From Lachnospiraceae bacterium UBA3845 (GTDB lineage Bacteria; Bacillota; Clostridia; Lachnospirales; Lachnospiraceae), in contig DGHP01000185.1 of NCBI GenBank assembly GCA_002392705.1, positions 1-39,314 of the forward strand: DNA of 39,314 nt, written 5' to 3'. The notes under the pieces are model-generated. The model was not told the DNA's origin and searched no databases. It saw only the letters and a list, made by a program, of their open reading frames with translations. A program made the position numbers and the translations under genes. Numbering within the stretch: the first letter of the stretch is position 1; each line of letters opens with the position of its first letter. Shown piece by piece: positions 15,993 to 24,953 of this stretch.

Positions 15993-17420
15993 TCAGTGCT
16001 TCTGTCCCGCAGATCCATCTGTGAGCGCCGGAAGCTCTGCTCCCCTCATAGTGATGACCGGACCGCCCCTGTGCTCGATATAGTCTCTGGTAATCAGCAC
16101 CTGTCCGATATTGTCATCCTTCGGAATCTCATACATAATATCCAGCATGAACTCTTCGATAATCGACCTCAGCGCACGCGCACCCGTATCTTTCTCAAGT
16201 GCTTTATCCGCGATCGCCTCCAGCGCGCTGTCTTCAAAGTCAAGCTTTACCTCATCGAGTGCCAGGAGTTTCTGATACTGCTTGAGAATCGCATTCTTCG
16301 GCTCTTTCAGAATCCGGACCAGCATAGCACGGTCAAGCTTCCGAAGTGCGAACATCATCGGCAGACGTCCTATAAACTCCGGTATCATACCATAACGGCG
16401 AAGGTCCTCCAGCGTCGCCTTTGCCAGAAGATCCGGATCATCGTCAAAACGGTCCTTCAGTTCCGACTCAAAGCCCATGGAGGATGATTTCGTCAGCCTC
16501 TCTTTGATAATATCCTCAAGTCCCGGGAATGCGCCTCCGCAAATGAACAGTATATTCTTCGTATTCATGGTTGTCATCGGCACCATCGCATTCTTGCTTG
16601 TGGCGCCCACCGGAACTTCAACTTCGCTTCCCTCCAGCAGTTTTAACAGACCCTGCTGCACGGATTCACCGCTCACATCTCTCTGATTGGTGTTCTGCTT
16701 CTTTGCGATTTTATCGATCTCATCGATAAAAACGATGCCCGTCTCCGCCTTCTCCACGTCATTGCCGGCCACAGCCAGGAGCTTGCTCAGGACGCTCTCG
16801 ATATCATCGCCGATATAGCCGGCCTCCGTCAGGGAGGTGGCGTCCGCGATCGCGAGCGGGACATCCAGAAGCTTCGAGAGTGTTTTCACCAGATAGGTCT
16901 TCCCGCAGCCGGTCGGCCCGATCATCAGCATGTTGGACTTCTCGATCTCGATCTCATCCAGGGAATTCGTGTTGGTTTTCACTCTCTTGTAATGATTGTA
17001 TACGGCCACGGAGATAATCTTCTTCGCCCGGTCCTGCCCGACTACATACTGATCCAGCTCCGCCTTGATCCTGTGCGGGGCAGGAAGGGCTCTGATATCA
17101 AAAACCGGAGCCTTTTCCGGCTTTTTCTCCTTCTTCTTTTCCTGTTTTGTCTCCGGACGCGGCTGACCGGCGCCGTCCATCCGGAACATCCCCATATCCG
17201 GAAAATTCTTCAGATTGCTGAAATTCTGCAGATTCAGCATGTTCCGGATCTCCGGGTTGTCCATCGAATCAAAGGATCTCTGCATGCAGTCCCTGCAGAC
17301 AGTGATCCCGCCCGGCAGTGTGATCATGGGACCGGCCTTGCTCTCACTGCGGCGGCACATAAAACAGACTTTTTCAAAGCTGTCCTTTTTGTCTTCCGTG
17401 CCTGTTTTTTCTTCTTCCAT
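15993..17420 (-). CDS. clpX: ClpX-like AAA+ unfoldase, divergent
   Basis: This is a hexameric ATPase that unfolds proteins, normally for ClpP. I start it at ATG 17420 (475 aa), preceded by AAGGA; the longer frame to 17567 would run into the upstream gene. Residues 19-45 form the C4 zinc finger (C19, C22, C42, C45). The ATPase part has Walker A GPTGCGKT (168-175), Walker B VFIDEID (230-236), sensor-2 GAR (413-415) and pore loop GYIG (201-204, usually GYVG). The RKH loop region reads TSKNAMV, and the ClpP-docking IGF tripeptide reads MGF (315-317). There is a K/E-rich insert at 88-104. The divergence suggests a paralogue rather than the tig-clpP-linked ClpX, and ClpP binding is uncertain. Confidence 0.85.
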   Translation of the reverse strand: MEEEKTGTEDKKDSFEKVCFMCRRSESKAGPMITLPGGITVCRDCMQRSFDSMDNPEIRNMLNLQNFSNLKNFPDMGMFRMDGAGQPRPETKQEKKKEKKPEKAPVFDIRALPAPHRIKAELDQYVVGQDRAKKIISVAVYNHYKRVKTNTNSLDEIEIEKSNMLMIGPTGCGKTYLVKTLSKLLDVPLAIADATSLTEAGYIGDDIESVLSKLLAVAGNDVEKAETGIVFIDEIDKIAKKQNTNQRDVSGESVQQGLLKLLEGSEVEVPVGATSKNAMVPMTTMNTKNILFICGGAFPGLEDIIKERLTKSSSMGFESELKDRFDDDPDLLAKATLEDLRRYGMIPEFIGRLPMMFALRKLDRAMLVRILKEPKNAILKQYQKLLALDEVKLDFEDSALEAIADKALEKDTGARALRSIIEEFMLDIMYEIPKDDNIGQVLITRDYIEHRGGPVITMRGAELPALTDGSAGQKH

Positions 17421-17508
17421 TCCGTTCCTTCCCTGTTTCCGCCGCGGCCGCTTCCGGCCCTGCTTTCGCTGCCGGCCGTCCCGGGCGCCGCCTTCTGCTG
17501 ATCCTCTG

Positions 17509-19668
17509 TCAGCTGAGTGTGACCAGCGTCCTCCGCACCCGCTTCTCGTTGTATCTTCCCCGGTCATCCGGGCGCAGGTAGGATACCTGAATCTTATCGC
17601 CGGCTTTCGCTGCTGCCAGCACCTCCCTCAGTTCCTCCAGGGACAGGGTCTGCCGTCCGCCGAGGCCGACAATCACGTCGCCGGCCGCAAGGCCTGCCGC
17701 CCAGGCCCCGGAATCGCTGATCACATCCGCTATATATACGCCCGCGGGAAGCCGGTCTATAATCTGCCGCTCGTCATTGATCTCCGAGACATGGATTCCG
17801 AGCTGGCCGCCCTGAACGGCATTTCCCGTCCTGTCGGCCGCTTCCGGCTCCGAGCCCGCAGTCTTTCCGCTGACGGAATCCTTTTCAGGTTCATCCTCCG
17901 CCGTGCCCGCAGTTATGACTGCGCCGGCGTTCTCTCCGGCTGCCCCGGTTTCTTCTTCCGCCGCTTTTACGTCTTCTTCTGCAGGCGCCTCAGTCTCTTC
18001 AGCCACCTGATCAGAAGCTGCCGCATCCTCTTTTGCGGCTTCTTCCTCGGTCTCCTCAAGGTCCCCTGCAGGCATAACCGCCGACAGGAGTGCCTGTGCC
18101 TGATTGGCTCCGTTGATCCGGTCAAGGGCCTGGACTGCTTCCTGGAAGGGCAGGATGCGGCTCATGCCGTCCGCCCTGTCCCCGGCCGGGTCCGAAGATG
18201 CGATTCCGATTACCTCCCCGGCCATGTTGACAAGAGGGCCTCCGTTATTCAGTGCATTCACCGGGATATCTGTCAGGATATATTCGCTTTTTCCGTAGAC
18301 CGTATCCATCTGGGCGCTCACGGCGCAGATGATTCCCTGCATGACAGACTGACCGTAGCTCACCGTCTTCCCGACAAGGGCGACGCTCTCTCCGACCAGG
18401 GCCTGGCCTTCCGCATTGATCTGGGCCATCTGAGCCGTTTCAAGGATCTCAGGAGCGATCCCGCTCTTTTCCACCTTCAGAAGAGCCAGGGAGGTCTCTT
18501 CATCCGTTCCGGTCAGAACCGCCTTCGCAAGTCCTCCGGCCGCCTCCTGTCCCTCCGAAGCAAATCCCACGGTCAGGTCCTGTTCATCCACGGCAATCTG
18601 ACGGTCTGTAAGAACATAGAGGTTCTCATCATCCTCCTGCACCACAAAACCGGAGCAGAAAGGAACATTTTCAAGGCTTCCCTCTCCCTCATAATAGGCG
18701 CTGACAGTTTCAGGAGAGGCCGCAGTCACTGAAACCACGCAGGGCATCACGGCCTGCACGATGTCCGTCAGACTGCTGTAATCAGAAGCGCCGTCCTCCC
18801 TAATAACTTCGGCAGCTGCTGCTTCTTCCTCCGTCTCCGCGGCGGCAGCTGTCTGCTGATAAGAAGGCGCGATTCCCTCTGTTTCCTCCGTTCCGGAACC
18901 ATCCGAAATCGAAAGCACAGCACCCTCCGACTCCTCCGTCCGGGAGCCGTCCGAAATCGAAAGCACGGCGCCTTCCGTCTCCTCTGTCCGCGATCCGTCC
19001 GAAATCGAAAGCACGGCGCCCTCCGTCTCCGTATCCGCGTCATCGGATGTCTGTACCGTCTGGGTCTCCTTCACGGTCCCCGGAATCGAAGAATAGATCA
19101 AAGCGCCGAGCGTCGCGACCGAAACGACAGCCGTCAGGACAATCCCGGGCCACTTCGGCTTCGGCCTGTCCAGACGCTCGCCCGTCTGCGTATCATACTT
19201 TGGCTCATCTTCTTCCCAGTCATATTCTCCGCCGGAACCCGGCCCCGTCTTGGGAGAAAAGCCATGAACCGGTCCTGATCCTGCGCCGGAGCCGGGCATT
19301 TCGTCCGCCCCTGGATCCGCTCCTGAGGAAGGAGCATCTCCATTCATGGAACCTGCCGCAGCCGCTCCGCCGTCCATGCTTCCGGATGCGGAAGCATTGC
19401 CTTCCGGTATCCCGCCGGCGGGACTTCCGTCTCCGGGCTCCGCTGAGACATCTTCTCCCGCGGCCGTCAGAGAATCCCTTTCACTGAAGTCCGCCTGTCC
19501 GCTGTCCGCGCCGCCTTCTTCCTTTTCATCCGTTCCTGAACTGAAATCCAGATCGATTATCTCTGCATCCGGGTCCTCCCCGGCAGACGGAGCCGCCGGC
19601 TCTGCCGCCCCGGCCGGATACGCTTCCCCCCACTGTCCGTCCAGACCGAAATCCTTCTCATCACTCAT
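17509..19668 (-). CDS. HtrA-like membrane protein with trypsin-fold and PDZ domain, catalytic triad lost
   Basis: The 719 residues run as a long acidic, disordered cytoplasmic part (1-172), a membrane helix (174-193), a 3x16-residue repeat (215-262), a trypsin-like HtrA domain (about 300-515), an acidic A/E-rich linker (535-612) and a PDZ domain (about 615-705, LGIHVSEI through GDVIVGLGG). The three catalytic positions are changed. The LTNxH histidine is Gln357, the D of DxxSDLA is Ser393, and the GNSGG serine is Asn475 (LNNGG). The fold looks intact, so this is probably a binding or sensing pseudoprotease. AGGAG lies 7 bases above ATG 19668. It sits between the polysaccharide locus and clpX. 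Confidence 0.85.
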   Translation of the reverse strand: MSDEKDFGLDGQWGEAYPAGAAEPAAPSAGEDPDAEIIDLDFSSGTDEKEEGGADSGQADFSERDSLTAAGEDVSAEPGDGSPAGGIPEGNASASGSMDGGAAAAGSMNGDAPSSGADPGADEMPGSGAGSGPVHGFSPKTGPGSGGEYDWEEDEPKYDTQTGERLDRPKPKWPGIVLTAVVSVATLGALIYSSIPGTVKETQTVQTSDDADTETEGAVLSISDGSRTEETEGAVLSISDGSRTEESEGAVLSISDGSGTEETEGIAPSYQQTAAAAETEEEAAAAEVIREDGASDYSSLTDIVQAVMPCVVSVTAASPETVSAYYEGEGSLENVPFCSGFVVQEDDENLYVLTDRQIAVDEQDLTVGFASEGQEAAGGLAKAVLTGTDEETSLALLKVEKSGIAPEILETAQMAQINAEGQALVGESVALVGKTVSYGQSVMQGIICAVSAQMDTVYGKSEYILTDIPVNALNNGGPLVNMAGEVIGIASSDPAGDRADGMSRILPFQEAVQALDRINGANQAQALLSAVMPAGDLEETEEEAAKEDAAASDQVAEETEAPAEEDVKAAEEETGAAGENAGAVITAGTAEDEPEKDSVSGKTAGSEPEAADRTGNAVQGGQLGIHVSEINDERQIIDRLPAGVYIADVISDSGAWAAGLAAGDVIVGLGGRQTLSLEELREVLAAAKAGDKIQVSYLRPDDRGRYNEKRVRRTLVTLS
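18883..19026 (-). repeat. 3 x 48-bp in-frame tandem repeat in the HtrA-like gene
   Basis: Three nearly identical 48-bp units encode EGAVLSISDGSxTEE (residues 215-262), just outside the membrane helix. A degenerate continuation (TEGIAPSY) follows. The unit keeps the reading frame and would lengthen a flexible stalk. Copy number may vary among strains. Confidence 0.9.
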
Positions 19669-19693
19669 AAGAATTCTCCTCTAAAATACAAGA

Positions 19694-20638
19694 TCAACCC
19701 TGCCTGTTCTGCTCCCACCAGGACGGGCTTGCCGTCAGACCTCTGACCAGCGCTCCCGGCAGTGACCTGTAGCGGCGTCCCAGGAAATACCCGGCATATT
19801 TGCAGCCGCTCATCACAATCAGCGAAAAGATCTTTTCCGGATGGCCCTGCCGGACCAGCCAGCGCGCTGTTCCCGTCACCAGCTTCAATCCTGCTCCCTC
19901 GGAAGGGAGATCTCTGAAAATCTCCGGATGGTCTGCCTGGGAAACCCCCAGGTCAAAATTCCGCCGAAGCTGCTGCATCCCGCTGTAATTGTGGGAATGC
20001 CAGACCTCGGCATCCGCACAGTAGGCGATTTTCCATCCGTTCTGAATCATCTTCCCGGCCAGGATCATGTCTTCGTTAAAAATCACATGCCGTTCAAAAC
20101 CGCCGAGCGCAAAATAGGCATCTCTTCTCCACACGGCGCATACATCCGAGCAGAAGTAAGTCCGGATCCCGAGCTCTGCAAGGTCGTCCGCCGACTTTAC
20201 ACGGGACCTGTCCGGGTAATTGAACTGTCTTGTGAAGCGCTCCGTCATGGAGCTTCTCTTTCCGGCCAGCTGCCTTCCGTAAGCGGCTCCCAGCTCCGGA
20301 TCCCGGAAGACTTCCGTCAGGCGCTGCGTCAGATAACAGTCCTTCGGGAGCGCGTCCTGGGTCATGCACAGCACCAGGTCCGTATCTGAGAACTGCATGC
20401 CCAGATGCCTGGTCCCCCCGTGATCAAACTGGCTTTTCTCAATATGAAATACGGAAAGCACCGGAAAGCGGTCCCTGAACTGATCTATGATCCGGGGCGG
20501 AAAATAAGCTTCCTCCGTGTTCAGGATCAGAACCCGGTCCGGGATTTTTTTCTGCCTGGAGAGCCTTCTGAGAAGCTCCTCCAGTTCCCTGCCCGGCCTG
20601 TAGGTCGGGATCAGTACGGTCAGGCTGAAACTGTTCAT
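19694..20638 (-). CDS. GT2-family glycosyltransferase, rhamnosyltransferase-like
   Basis: This is probably a cytoplasmic enzyme that adds a sugar from a nucleotide donor to a lipid-linked glycan. I chose ATG 20638 (314 aa) because GGAGG lies 5 bases upstream; the frame stays open into the LCP gene above, so longer starts are unlikely. Motifs are VLIPTYRPG at the N-terminus, FDHGGTRHLG, MTQDALP (metal and donor site), RTYFCSD and FNEDMILAGKMIQNGW with an acidic catalytic-base region. The HGGTRxxG segment is frequent in GT2 enzymes annotated as rhamnosyltransferases; the donor sugar is unproven. It follows the LCP gene by 37 bp. Confidence 0.85.
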   Translation of the reverse strand: MNSFSLTVLIPTYRPGRELEELLRRLSRQKKIPDRVLILNTEEAYFPPRIIDQFRDRFPVLSVFHIEKSQFDHGGTRHLGMQFSDTDLVLCMTQDALPKDCYLTQRLTEVFRDPELGAAYGRQLAGKRSSMTERFTRQFNYPDRSRVKSADDLAELGIRTYFCSDVCAVWRRDAYFALGGFERHVIFNEDMILAGKMIQNGWKIAYCADAEVWHSHNYSGMQQLRRNFDLGVSQADHPEIFRDLPSEGAGLKLVTGTARWLVRQGHPEKIFSLIVMSGCKYAGYFLGRRYRSLPGALVRGLTASPSWWEQNRQG

Positions 20639-20675
20639 CATATCCTCCGGCGATTCCTTTTTCTGCTTCCGCTGA

Positions 20676-22151
20676 TCAGTAGATTCCTGTCGTATAGGCG
20701 ATCTCATCGGATATCTGCTGAACCGTCGAAGAAGGCGTATATCCTTCCGTACCGTACAGGAAAGCATGGAGCCTGGACACATTATTGGCCAGATTAACCG
20801 GAACTACGCAGTCCCCCGCCGCGATATTCGCCGCCTGCAGGTCAAACGGGAATCCCGTAGTCTCCCCGAGCGAACAGCCCGCTGCTGTCGTCGCGAGACT
20901 GATCAGTTCCGCGTTGGAAAAGCTGGTGGATACATCCTGCAGCAGGGTATCGGCGATCTGGAGCAGTTTCGGGACGCCCTGCTTTTTCGCGGAATCAAAA
21001 ATCTGGGTCAGCACTGCCCGCTGTCTCTCCGTACGCTTGTAATCGCTTCCCGCAGTATAACGGATCCGGCAGTAGGCAAGGGCCTGTATGCCGTTCAGCA
21101 GCTGGTAGCCCGCCGATTCGACCGGACTGATCTCCACTCCCGTAACCTGGGAATTCTCCGTCTGGTAGCCGTTGATATAGGGAAGTTCTTCCTCCGTCAC
21201 ATCTATATATACGCCGCCGACCAGGTCAACCGCCTTGATCAGAGCCTTAAAGTCAACGGTGATATAATCCTTGATATCCAGGTCCAGGTTCTTGTTCAGC
21301 ATATTGATGGAACGGGACGGTCCTCCGAAATAATAGCACTCGGTCGCCTTGCGGTACTCTCCGTTCGTATTGTCCAGATAGGTATCCCTGTAGACGGAAA
21401 CCATCCTGATCGACTTCGCTTTTTTATTCACGCAGCAGAGGATTATGGTATCGGAATGCGCCTCCTCCGTCAGCTTCCCTTCCCGGGAATCCACGCCGTA
21501 CAGGACAAAAGTCTGATAATTGCTGCCGGCGGACACGCCTTCATTGCTGACGATGCCGCTCAGGTGCACGCGGTCCATCCGCGAAAAGCGCCAGATGCAG
21601 AAAAGCGCTGCGGCCGCGAAAATCAGCAGAATAATTTTCCACAGAAAACCCTTTTTTTTCTTTGTACGGATAGTCTCACTCCTTTCCGGCCTGCCGCCAT
21701 AGTCCGGTCCGCCGTCATAGTCCGGTCCGCCGCCTGAGAACCTGTCATCCTCTCCGGCTGATCCGCGGCTTTTCTCCCCGCCCCGGTATGAGCCGCGGCT
21801 CTCTCTGTAGCCCGCCCTGCTCCATTCTTCCTCCGCCTGGCCGGTGCCCGGGGTATCTTCCGGGGCATCCTGCTGCCTTCCGCCGTCTGATTCGGACACT
21901 CTGCGCCTTGAATAAAGGCTGTCCCCGCCGGTGCTTTCCCGGCGCTTTGTCTTACTGCCCTCGTCATAGTATCCTTCAGGCATCCCGTAGGAAGCCTGCC
22001 TGGAATAGCTGTCCCTCACACCGTAACCGGCGTCGGAAAAAGCTGTCTCTGTCCTCGTATAATATTCCTGCTCCTCGTCATCCAGAAAGCCTTCTTCCTG
22101 CCTGTCGTAACGGCTGGAAGGCTCCGGCTTCTTTTTTCTTCCGAAAGCCAT
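20676..22151 (-). CDS. LytR-CpsA-Psr (LCP) family glycopolymer ligase
   Basis: LCP proteins transfer undecaprenyl-linked glycopolymers to peptidoglycan on the outer face of the membrane. The 491 residues have a long hydrophilic, D/S/R/G-rich cytoplasmic N-terminus (1-168, with GGPDYDGGPDYGG), a membrane helix (169-189) and an LCP domain (about 213-395). Expected residues are present: VLYGVDSR (D221, R223), SDTIIL (D234), SVYRDTYL (R255, D256) and the Arg cluster of DYKRTERQRAVL (D370, R373, R376, R378). AGGAG lies 5 bases above ATG 22151. It sits directly below the initiating phosphotransferase, which supports a role in anchoring the glycan made by this locus. Confidence 0.93.
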   Translation of the reverse strand: MAFGRKKKPEPSSRYDRQEEGFLDDEEQEYYTRTETAFSDAGYGVRDSYSRQASYGMPEGYYDEGSKTKRRESTGGDSLYSRRRVSESDGGRQQDAPEDTPGTGQAEEEWSRAGYRESRGSYRGGEKSRGSAGEDDRFSGGGPDYDGGPDYGGRPERSETIRTKKKKGFLWKIILLIFAAAALFCIWRFSRMDRVHLSGIVSNEGVSAGSNYQTFVLYGVDSREGKLTEEAHSDTIILCCVNKKAKSIRMVSVYRDTYLDNTNGEYRKATECYYFGGPSRSINMLNKNLDLDIKDYITVDFKALIKAVDLVGGVYIDVTEEELPYINGYQTENSQVTGVEISPVESAGYQLLNGIQALAYCRIRYTAGSDYKRTERQRAVLTQIFDSAKKQGVPKLLQIADTLLQDVSTSFSNAELISLATTAAGCSLGETTGFPFDLQAANIAAGDCVVPVNLANNVSRLHAFLYGTEGYTPSSTVQQISDEIAYTTGIY

Positions 22152-22219
22152 CTCGTCTCCTGTATCCTCTCCGGGCCTTTTTTCCGCTTTATCGGAAATG
22201 CTGATCAGCCGGCCTTTCT

Positions 22220-23620
22220 CTAGTAAGCGTTTTTATTGATAAAACCCTTGAACACTGTCAGAAACAGGATCTTCACGTCAAAGCCGATCGTCCAGTGCTC
22301 AATATAATAGATATCATACTCGATTCTTTTGCGGATGGAGGTATTCCCCCTGTATCCGTTCACCTGCGCCCAGCCCGTCATCCCCGGACGGACCTGGTGC
22401 TTGACCATGTAGCGTGGAATCTCCTCCCGGAATTTCTCCACATACTGTGGGCGTTCCGGCCTGGGACCGATCATGCTCATGTCCCCCTTCAGCACGTTGA
22501 AGAGCTGCGGCAGTTCATCGATCGAGGTCCTGCGGATAAATCTGCCCACTTTTGTGACGCGGGGATCATCCTTCGTCGTCCAGCCCTTTTTCTCCTCCGT
22601 CTGGCTCTGCACTTCCATCGAGCGGAACTTGTACATCTGAAAGGGCCTGTTGTGCAGGCCCACCCGCTCCTGGCAGAAGATCAGCGGCCCGGGACTGCTC
22701 AGCTTGATGCAGACAGCCGTGACCAGCATAACCGGTGAAAACAGAACAATCGCGCAGATGCTCCCGAGAAGGTCCATGCATCTTTTCACCAGAGCATTGA
22801 AGGTATCCGAAAGCGGCACATAGCGGATATTGATGACCGGGAGCCCCTGCAGATCCTCTGTATAGGGCCTGGAGGGAATAATGTCCAGGTAGTCGGGAAT
22901 AAACTGCGTATGGACGCCCGATTTTTCACAGGCGGCAACAATCTTTTTCAGCTTGTCATATTCGTCAAGGCCCAGTGTGATGGCGATCTCATCCAGATCA
23001 TTTTCCGACAGCACCTTCTCGATATCCATCGTGCTGCCGACAACCGGAATATTATGATAATACTTTCCCGGCGCAGAGGAATCATCCAGTATGCCGTTGA
23101 TCTGGTATCCCCATTCCGGATTCTGGAAGATCCTTTCAATATAGCCCTCCGCGGCGCTGGAATAGCCGACCAGCATGATATGCTTCAGATTCATTCCCCG
23201 GGCGCGGATCCTGTGAAGCGCCATGCGGATGAAATTGCGCTCGACAACGGTCGCTATGAAATTAATCCCGGTAAACATGAAGATCAGGCGCCTGGAAAAG
23301 TCCGGCTCATTGATCAGGTAGAGGACAAACATGAACAGAAGAAGCCCCACCGTATTGGCCAGGAAGATATTGCTGGCCTCCAGTCTCCGTCCCTGGATGC
23401 GCTTGGGCGTGTACAGCTTGAAGGCATCGTACAGGAGCAGATAGCCCGGAACGATCACAAGCAGGGCAGACATGTAGGTCTGCACCGGCAGCGCCCCGGA
23501 ATTCTTCCGCGCGAAATACTGAAACTGAAGCACATACGCAGTCAGGTAGGATGCGGTTATGATGCCCGCGTCCAGCACGACGTGCAGTCTGTTAAAATGT
23601 TTCTGATTGTCTTTAATCAA
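22220..23620 (-). CDS. Polyprenyl-phosphate sugar-1-phosphate transferase (WbaP/EpsE-like)
   Basis: This membrane enzyme starts glycan assembly by moving a sugar-1-phosphate from a nucleotide sugar to undecaprenyl phosphate. The 466 residues have several N-terminal membrane helices (to about 125), a nucleotide-binding-like region (about 145-240), a re-entrant helix near 285-305 and the catalytic bacterial sugar transferase domain. That domain shows KRCMDLLGS, SPGPLIFCQERVG, MYKFRSM, the catalytic Asp-Glu of SIDELPQ (D368, E369), IGPRPERP and RPGMTGWAQVNGYRG. The start is TTG 23620 with AGGGTGA upstream. Which sugar is transferred cannot be read from the sequence. Confidence 0.95.
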   Translation of the reverse strand: MIKDNQKHFNRLHVVLDAGIITASYLTAYVLQFQYFARKNSGALPVQTYMSALLVIVPGYLLLYDAFKLYTPKRIQGRRLEASNIFLANTVGLLLFMFVLYLINEPDFSRRLIFMFTGINFIATVVERNFIRMALHRIRARGMNLKHIMLVGYSSAAEGYIERIFQNPEWGYQINGILDDSSAPGKYYHNIPVVGSTMDIEKVLSENDLDEIAITLGLDEYDKLKKIVAACEKSGVHTQFIPDYLDIIPSRPYTEDLQGLPVINIRYVPLSDTFNALVKRCMDLLGSICAIVLFSPVMLVTAVCIKLSSPGPLIFCQERVGLHNRPFQMYKFRSMEVQSQTEEKKGWTTKDDPRVTKVGRFIRRTSIDELPQLFNVLKGDMSMIGPRPERPQYVEKFREEIPRYMVKHQVRPGMTGWAQVNGYRGNTSIRKRIEYDIYYIEHWTIGFDVKILFLTVFKGFINKNAY

Positions 23621-23653
23621 AACGGCTCACCCTTATTCTCTGCCGGAGCAGTT

Positions 23654-23855
23654 CCGGCCTCCCCTTGATCCGGGCTCCCTTCTCCCGGTCTCCCTTTGAC
23701 CCGGTCTCCCCTGAACCGGTCTCCCCTGAACGCCGGCTCAGCCATTCTGCGGCGGCGAAACGCAGTCCCCGCATACCGGCTTCTGCCGTCGAACGCATTT
23801 CCCACATACCGGCTTCTGCCGTCGAACGCATTCCCCGCATTCCGGCTTCTGCAGG
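23654..23855. repeat. Two adjacent tandem-repeat arrays in a gene-free spacer
   Basis: The 273-bp spacer between a GT2 gene and the phosphotransferase gene is almost entirely repeats. About five degenerate copies of a 15-16-bp unit (CCGGTCTCCCCTGAA; perfect at 23701-23715 and 23716-23730) run from 23654 to 23730. A 33-bp unit (CCGGCTTCTGCCGTCGAAC...) repeats at 23776, 23809 and 23842, with a degenerate copy before. The units are head-to-tail without unique spacers, so this is not CRISPR. Confidence 0.85.
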
Positions 23856-23893
23856 CGGAACTGAGCCCTGCCCCCTCCTGCCCGGGCAGAAGC

Positions 23894-24850
23894 TCAGGCC
23901 GTCAGGCGAAGCAGGCAGTTCTTCCACAGCTGCAGCTGAATCCTGCAGAAATTCCCCGGCGGATAGTCTGAAAAACGCACCCTCTCCGGGCCTGTGCACA
24001 TGGCCAGCCCCTTTGCCAGTCCGCGCACATATTCCTCTCCCAGGCCGAGTTTTGTAAAATACAGGCTCTTCACGCTGAAACCCAGTACAAGAAGCGGGGC
24101 GTTCAGCAGGATCTGCCAGCCCGGCATGTTCTTCCAGATCAGGTAGACGCTGTTACGCGAAGCAAGCTTCACCTTAAAAGCATTGTGCGCGCTTCCGCTG
24201 GTCGCGGATCCGGCGTGATAAACCACGGCGGAGGGGATGTACCAGTTCCGGAATCCGTGGATCTGCGCCCTGTAGCCCAGATCGATGTCCTCCAGGTAGG
24301 CAAAATGCCTCTCGTCCAGAAGCCCTGTTTCCTCCAGCATACTCCGCCGGTAAATGGCCGCGGCGGCGCAGCAGGCAAAAATTTCCTGCGGCTGTGAATA
24401 GCGTCCCGCGTCCTGCCCCTTCCCGCGGGCAAAAGCCCAGCCGAGGGCGCAGTAAAAATCTCCCGCGTCATCCAGGACGGAAGGGTCCGACAGACGGATC
24501 ATTTTCGCGGCGCAGGAAAAACGGTTCTCATCCGCGTCCATCGCCCTGTGAAGCTCCTCCACCATCCGCCCGGAGCAGACGGTATCATTGTTCAGAAGAA
24601 GCACATACCTGCTCCGGCTCATCCGGATTCCGGCGTTCACCGCCCTGCAGAAGCCCGTATTCCTGTGATAGGCACGGACCTTCACTTCCGGGAAATGCTC
24701 CCGCACGAAGGCGACGCTCCCGTCGCCGGAGCCGTTGTCGATCAGGATCGTCTCAAAATCCTGGTCCGTCTGCTCTCTGAGGCTGCCAAGGCACCCCTGC
24801 AGCCAGCGCATCCCGTTCAGATTCGGGATCACAATCGTTATGTCTTTCAT
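23894..24850 (-). CDS. GT2-family glycosyltransferase (rhamnosyltransferase/WcaA-like)
   Basis: This is a predicted cytoplasmic or membrane-associated glycosyltransferase of 318 residues. It has ITIVIPNLNG at the start, ILIDNGSGDGS, HRNTGFCRAVNAG, the metal-binding LLNNDT (86-91), and FAYLEDIDLGYRA as the catalytic-base region. It ends with a hydrophobic segment (LLNAPLLVLGFSVKSLYF) that may touch the membrane. I start at ATG 24850, where the family homology begins; the frame is open to a GTG at 24883, and neither start has a clear ribosome site. It follows a larger GT2 gene after about 100 bp and precedes the repeat-filled spacer. The acceptor and donor are unknown. Confidence 0.85.
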   Translation of the reverse strand: MKDITIVIPNLNGMRWLQGCLGSLREQTDQDFETILIDNGSGDGSVAFVREHFPEVKVRAYHRNTGFCRAVNAGIRMSRSRYVLLLNNDTVCSGRMVEELHRAMDADENRFSCAAKMIRLSDPSVLDDAGDFYCALGWAFARGKGQDAGRYSQPQEIFACCAAAAIYRRSMLEETGLLDERHFAYLEDIDLGYRAQIHGFRNWYIPSAVVYHAGSATSGSAHNAFKVKLASRNSVYLIWKNMPGWQILLNAPLLVLGFSVKSLYFTKLGLGEEYVRGLAKGLAMCTGPERVRFSDYPPGNFCRIQLQLWKNCLLRLTA

Positions 24851-24953
24851 CTGTTCCGCATTCCTGTCCGGCGCTTCCCGCACAGACTGCAGGAAGGCAT
24901 ATATAAGGAGCGCTTCAGCCTCCCGGCGTATAATCCCGCCCTGCGGGGAATGA

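Noticed and set aside
17421..17567. N-terminal extension of the ClpX-like protein to 17567
   Set aside because: It is Arg/Gly-rich, overlaps the end of the HtrA-like gene, and a well-placed ATG with AAGGA lies at 17420.
23776..23855. 33-bp repeats that could be read as a CRISPR array
   Set aside because: Units are head-to-tail with no unique spacers between them, and no cas gene is present.
23613..23999. 128-codon minus-strand frame through the repeat-filled spacer
   Set aside because: The composition is only translated repeats, it overlaps the 3' end of the GT2 gene, and a plus-strand frame over the same area is equally open.
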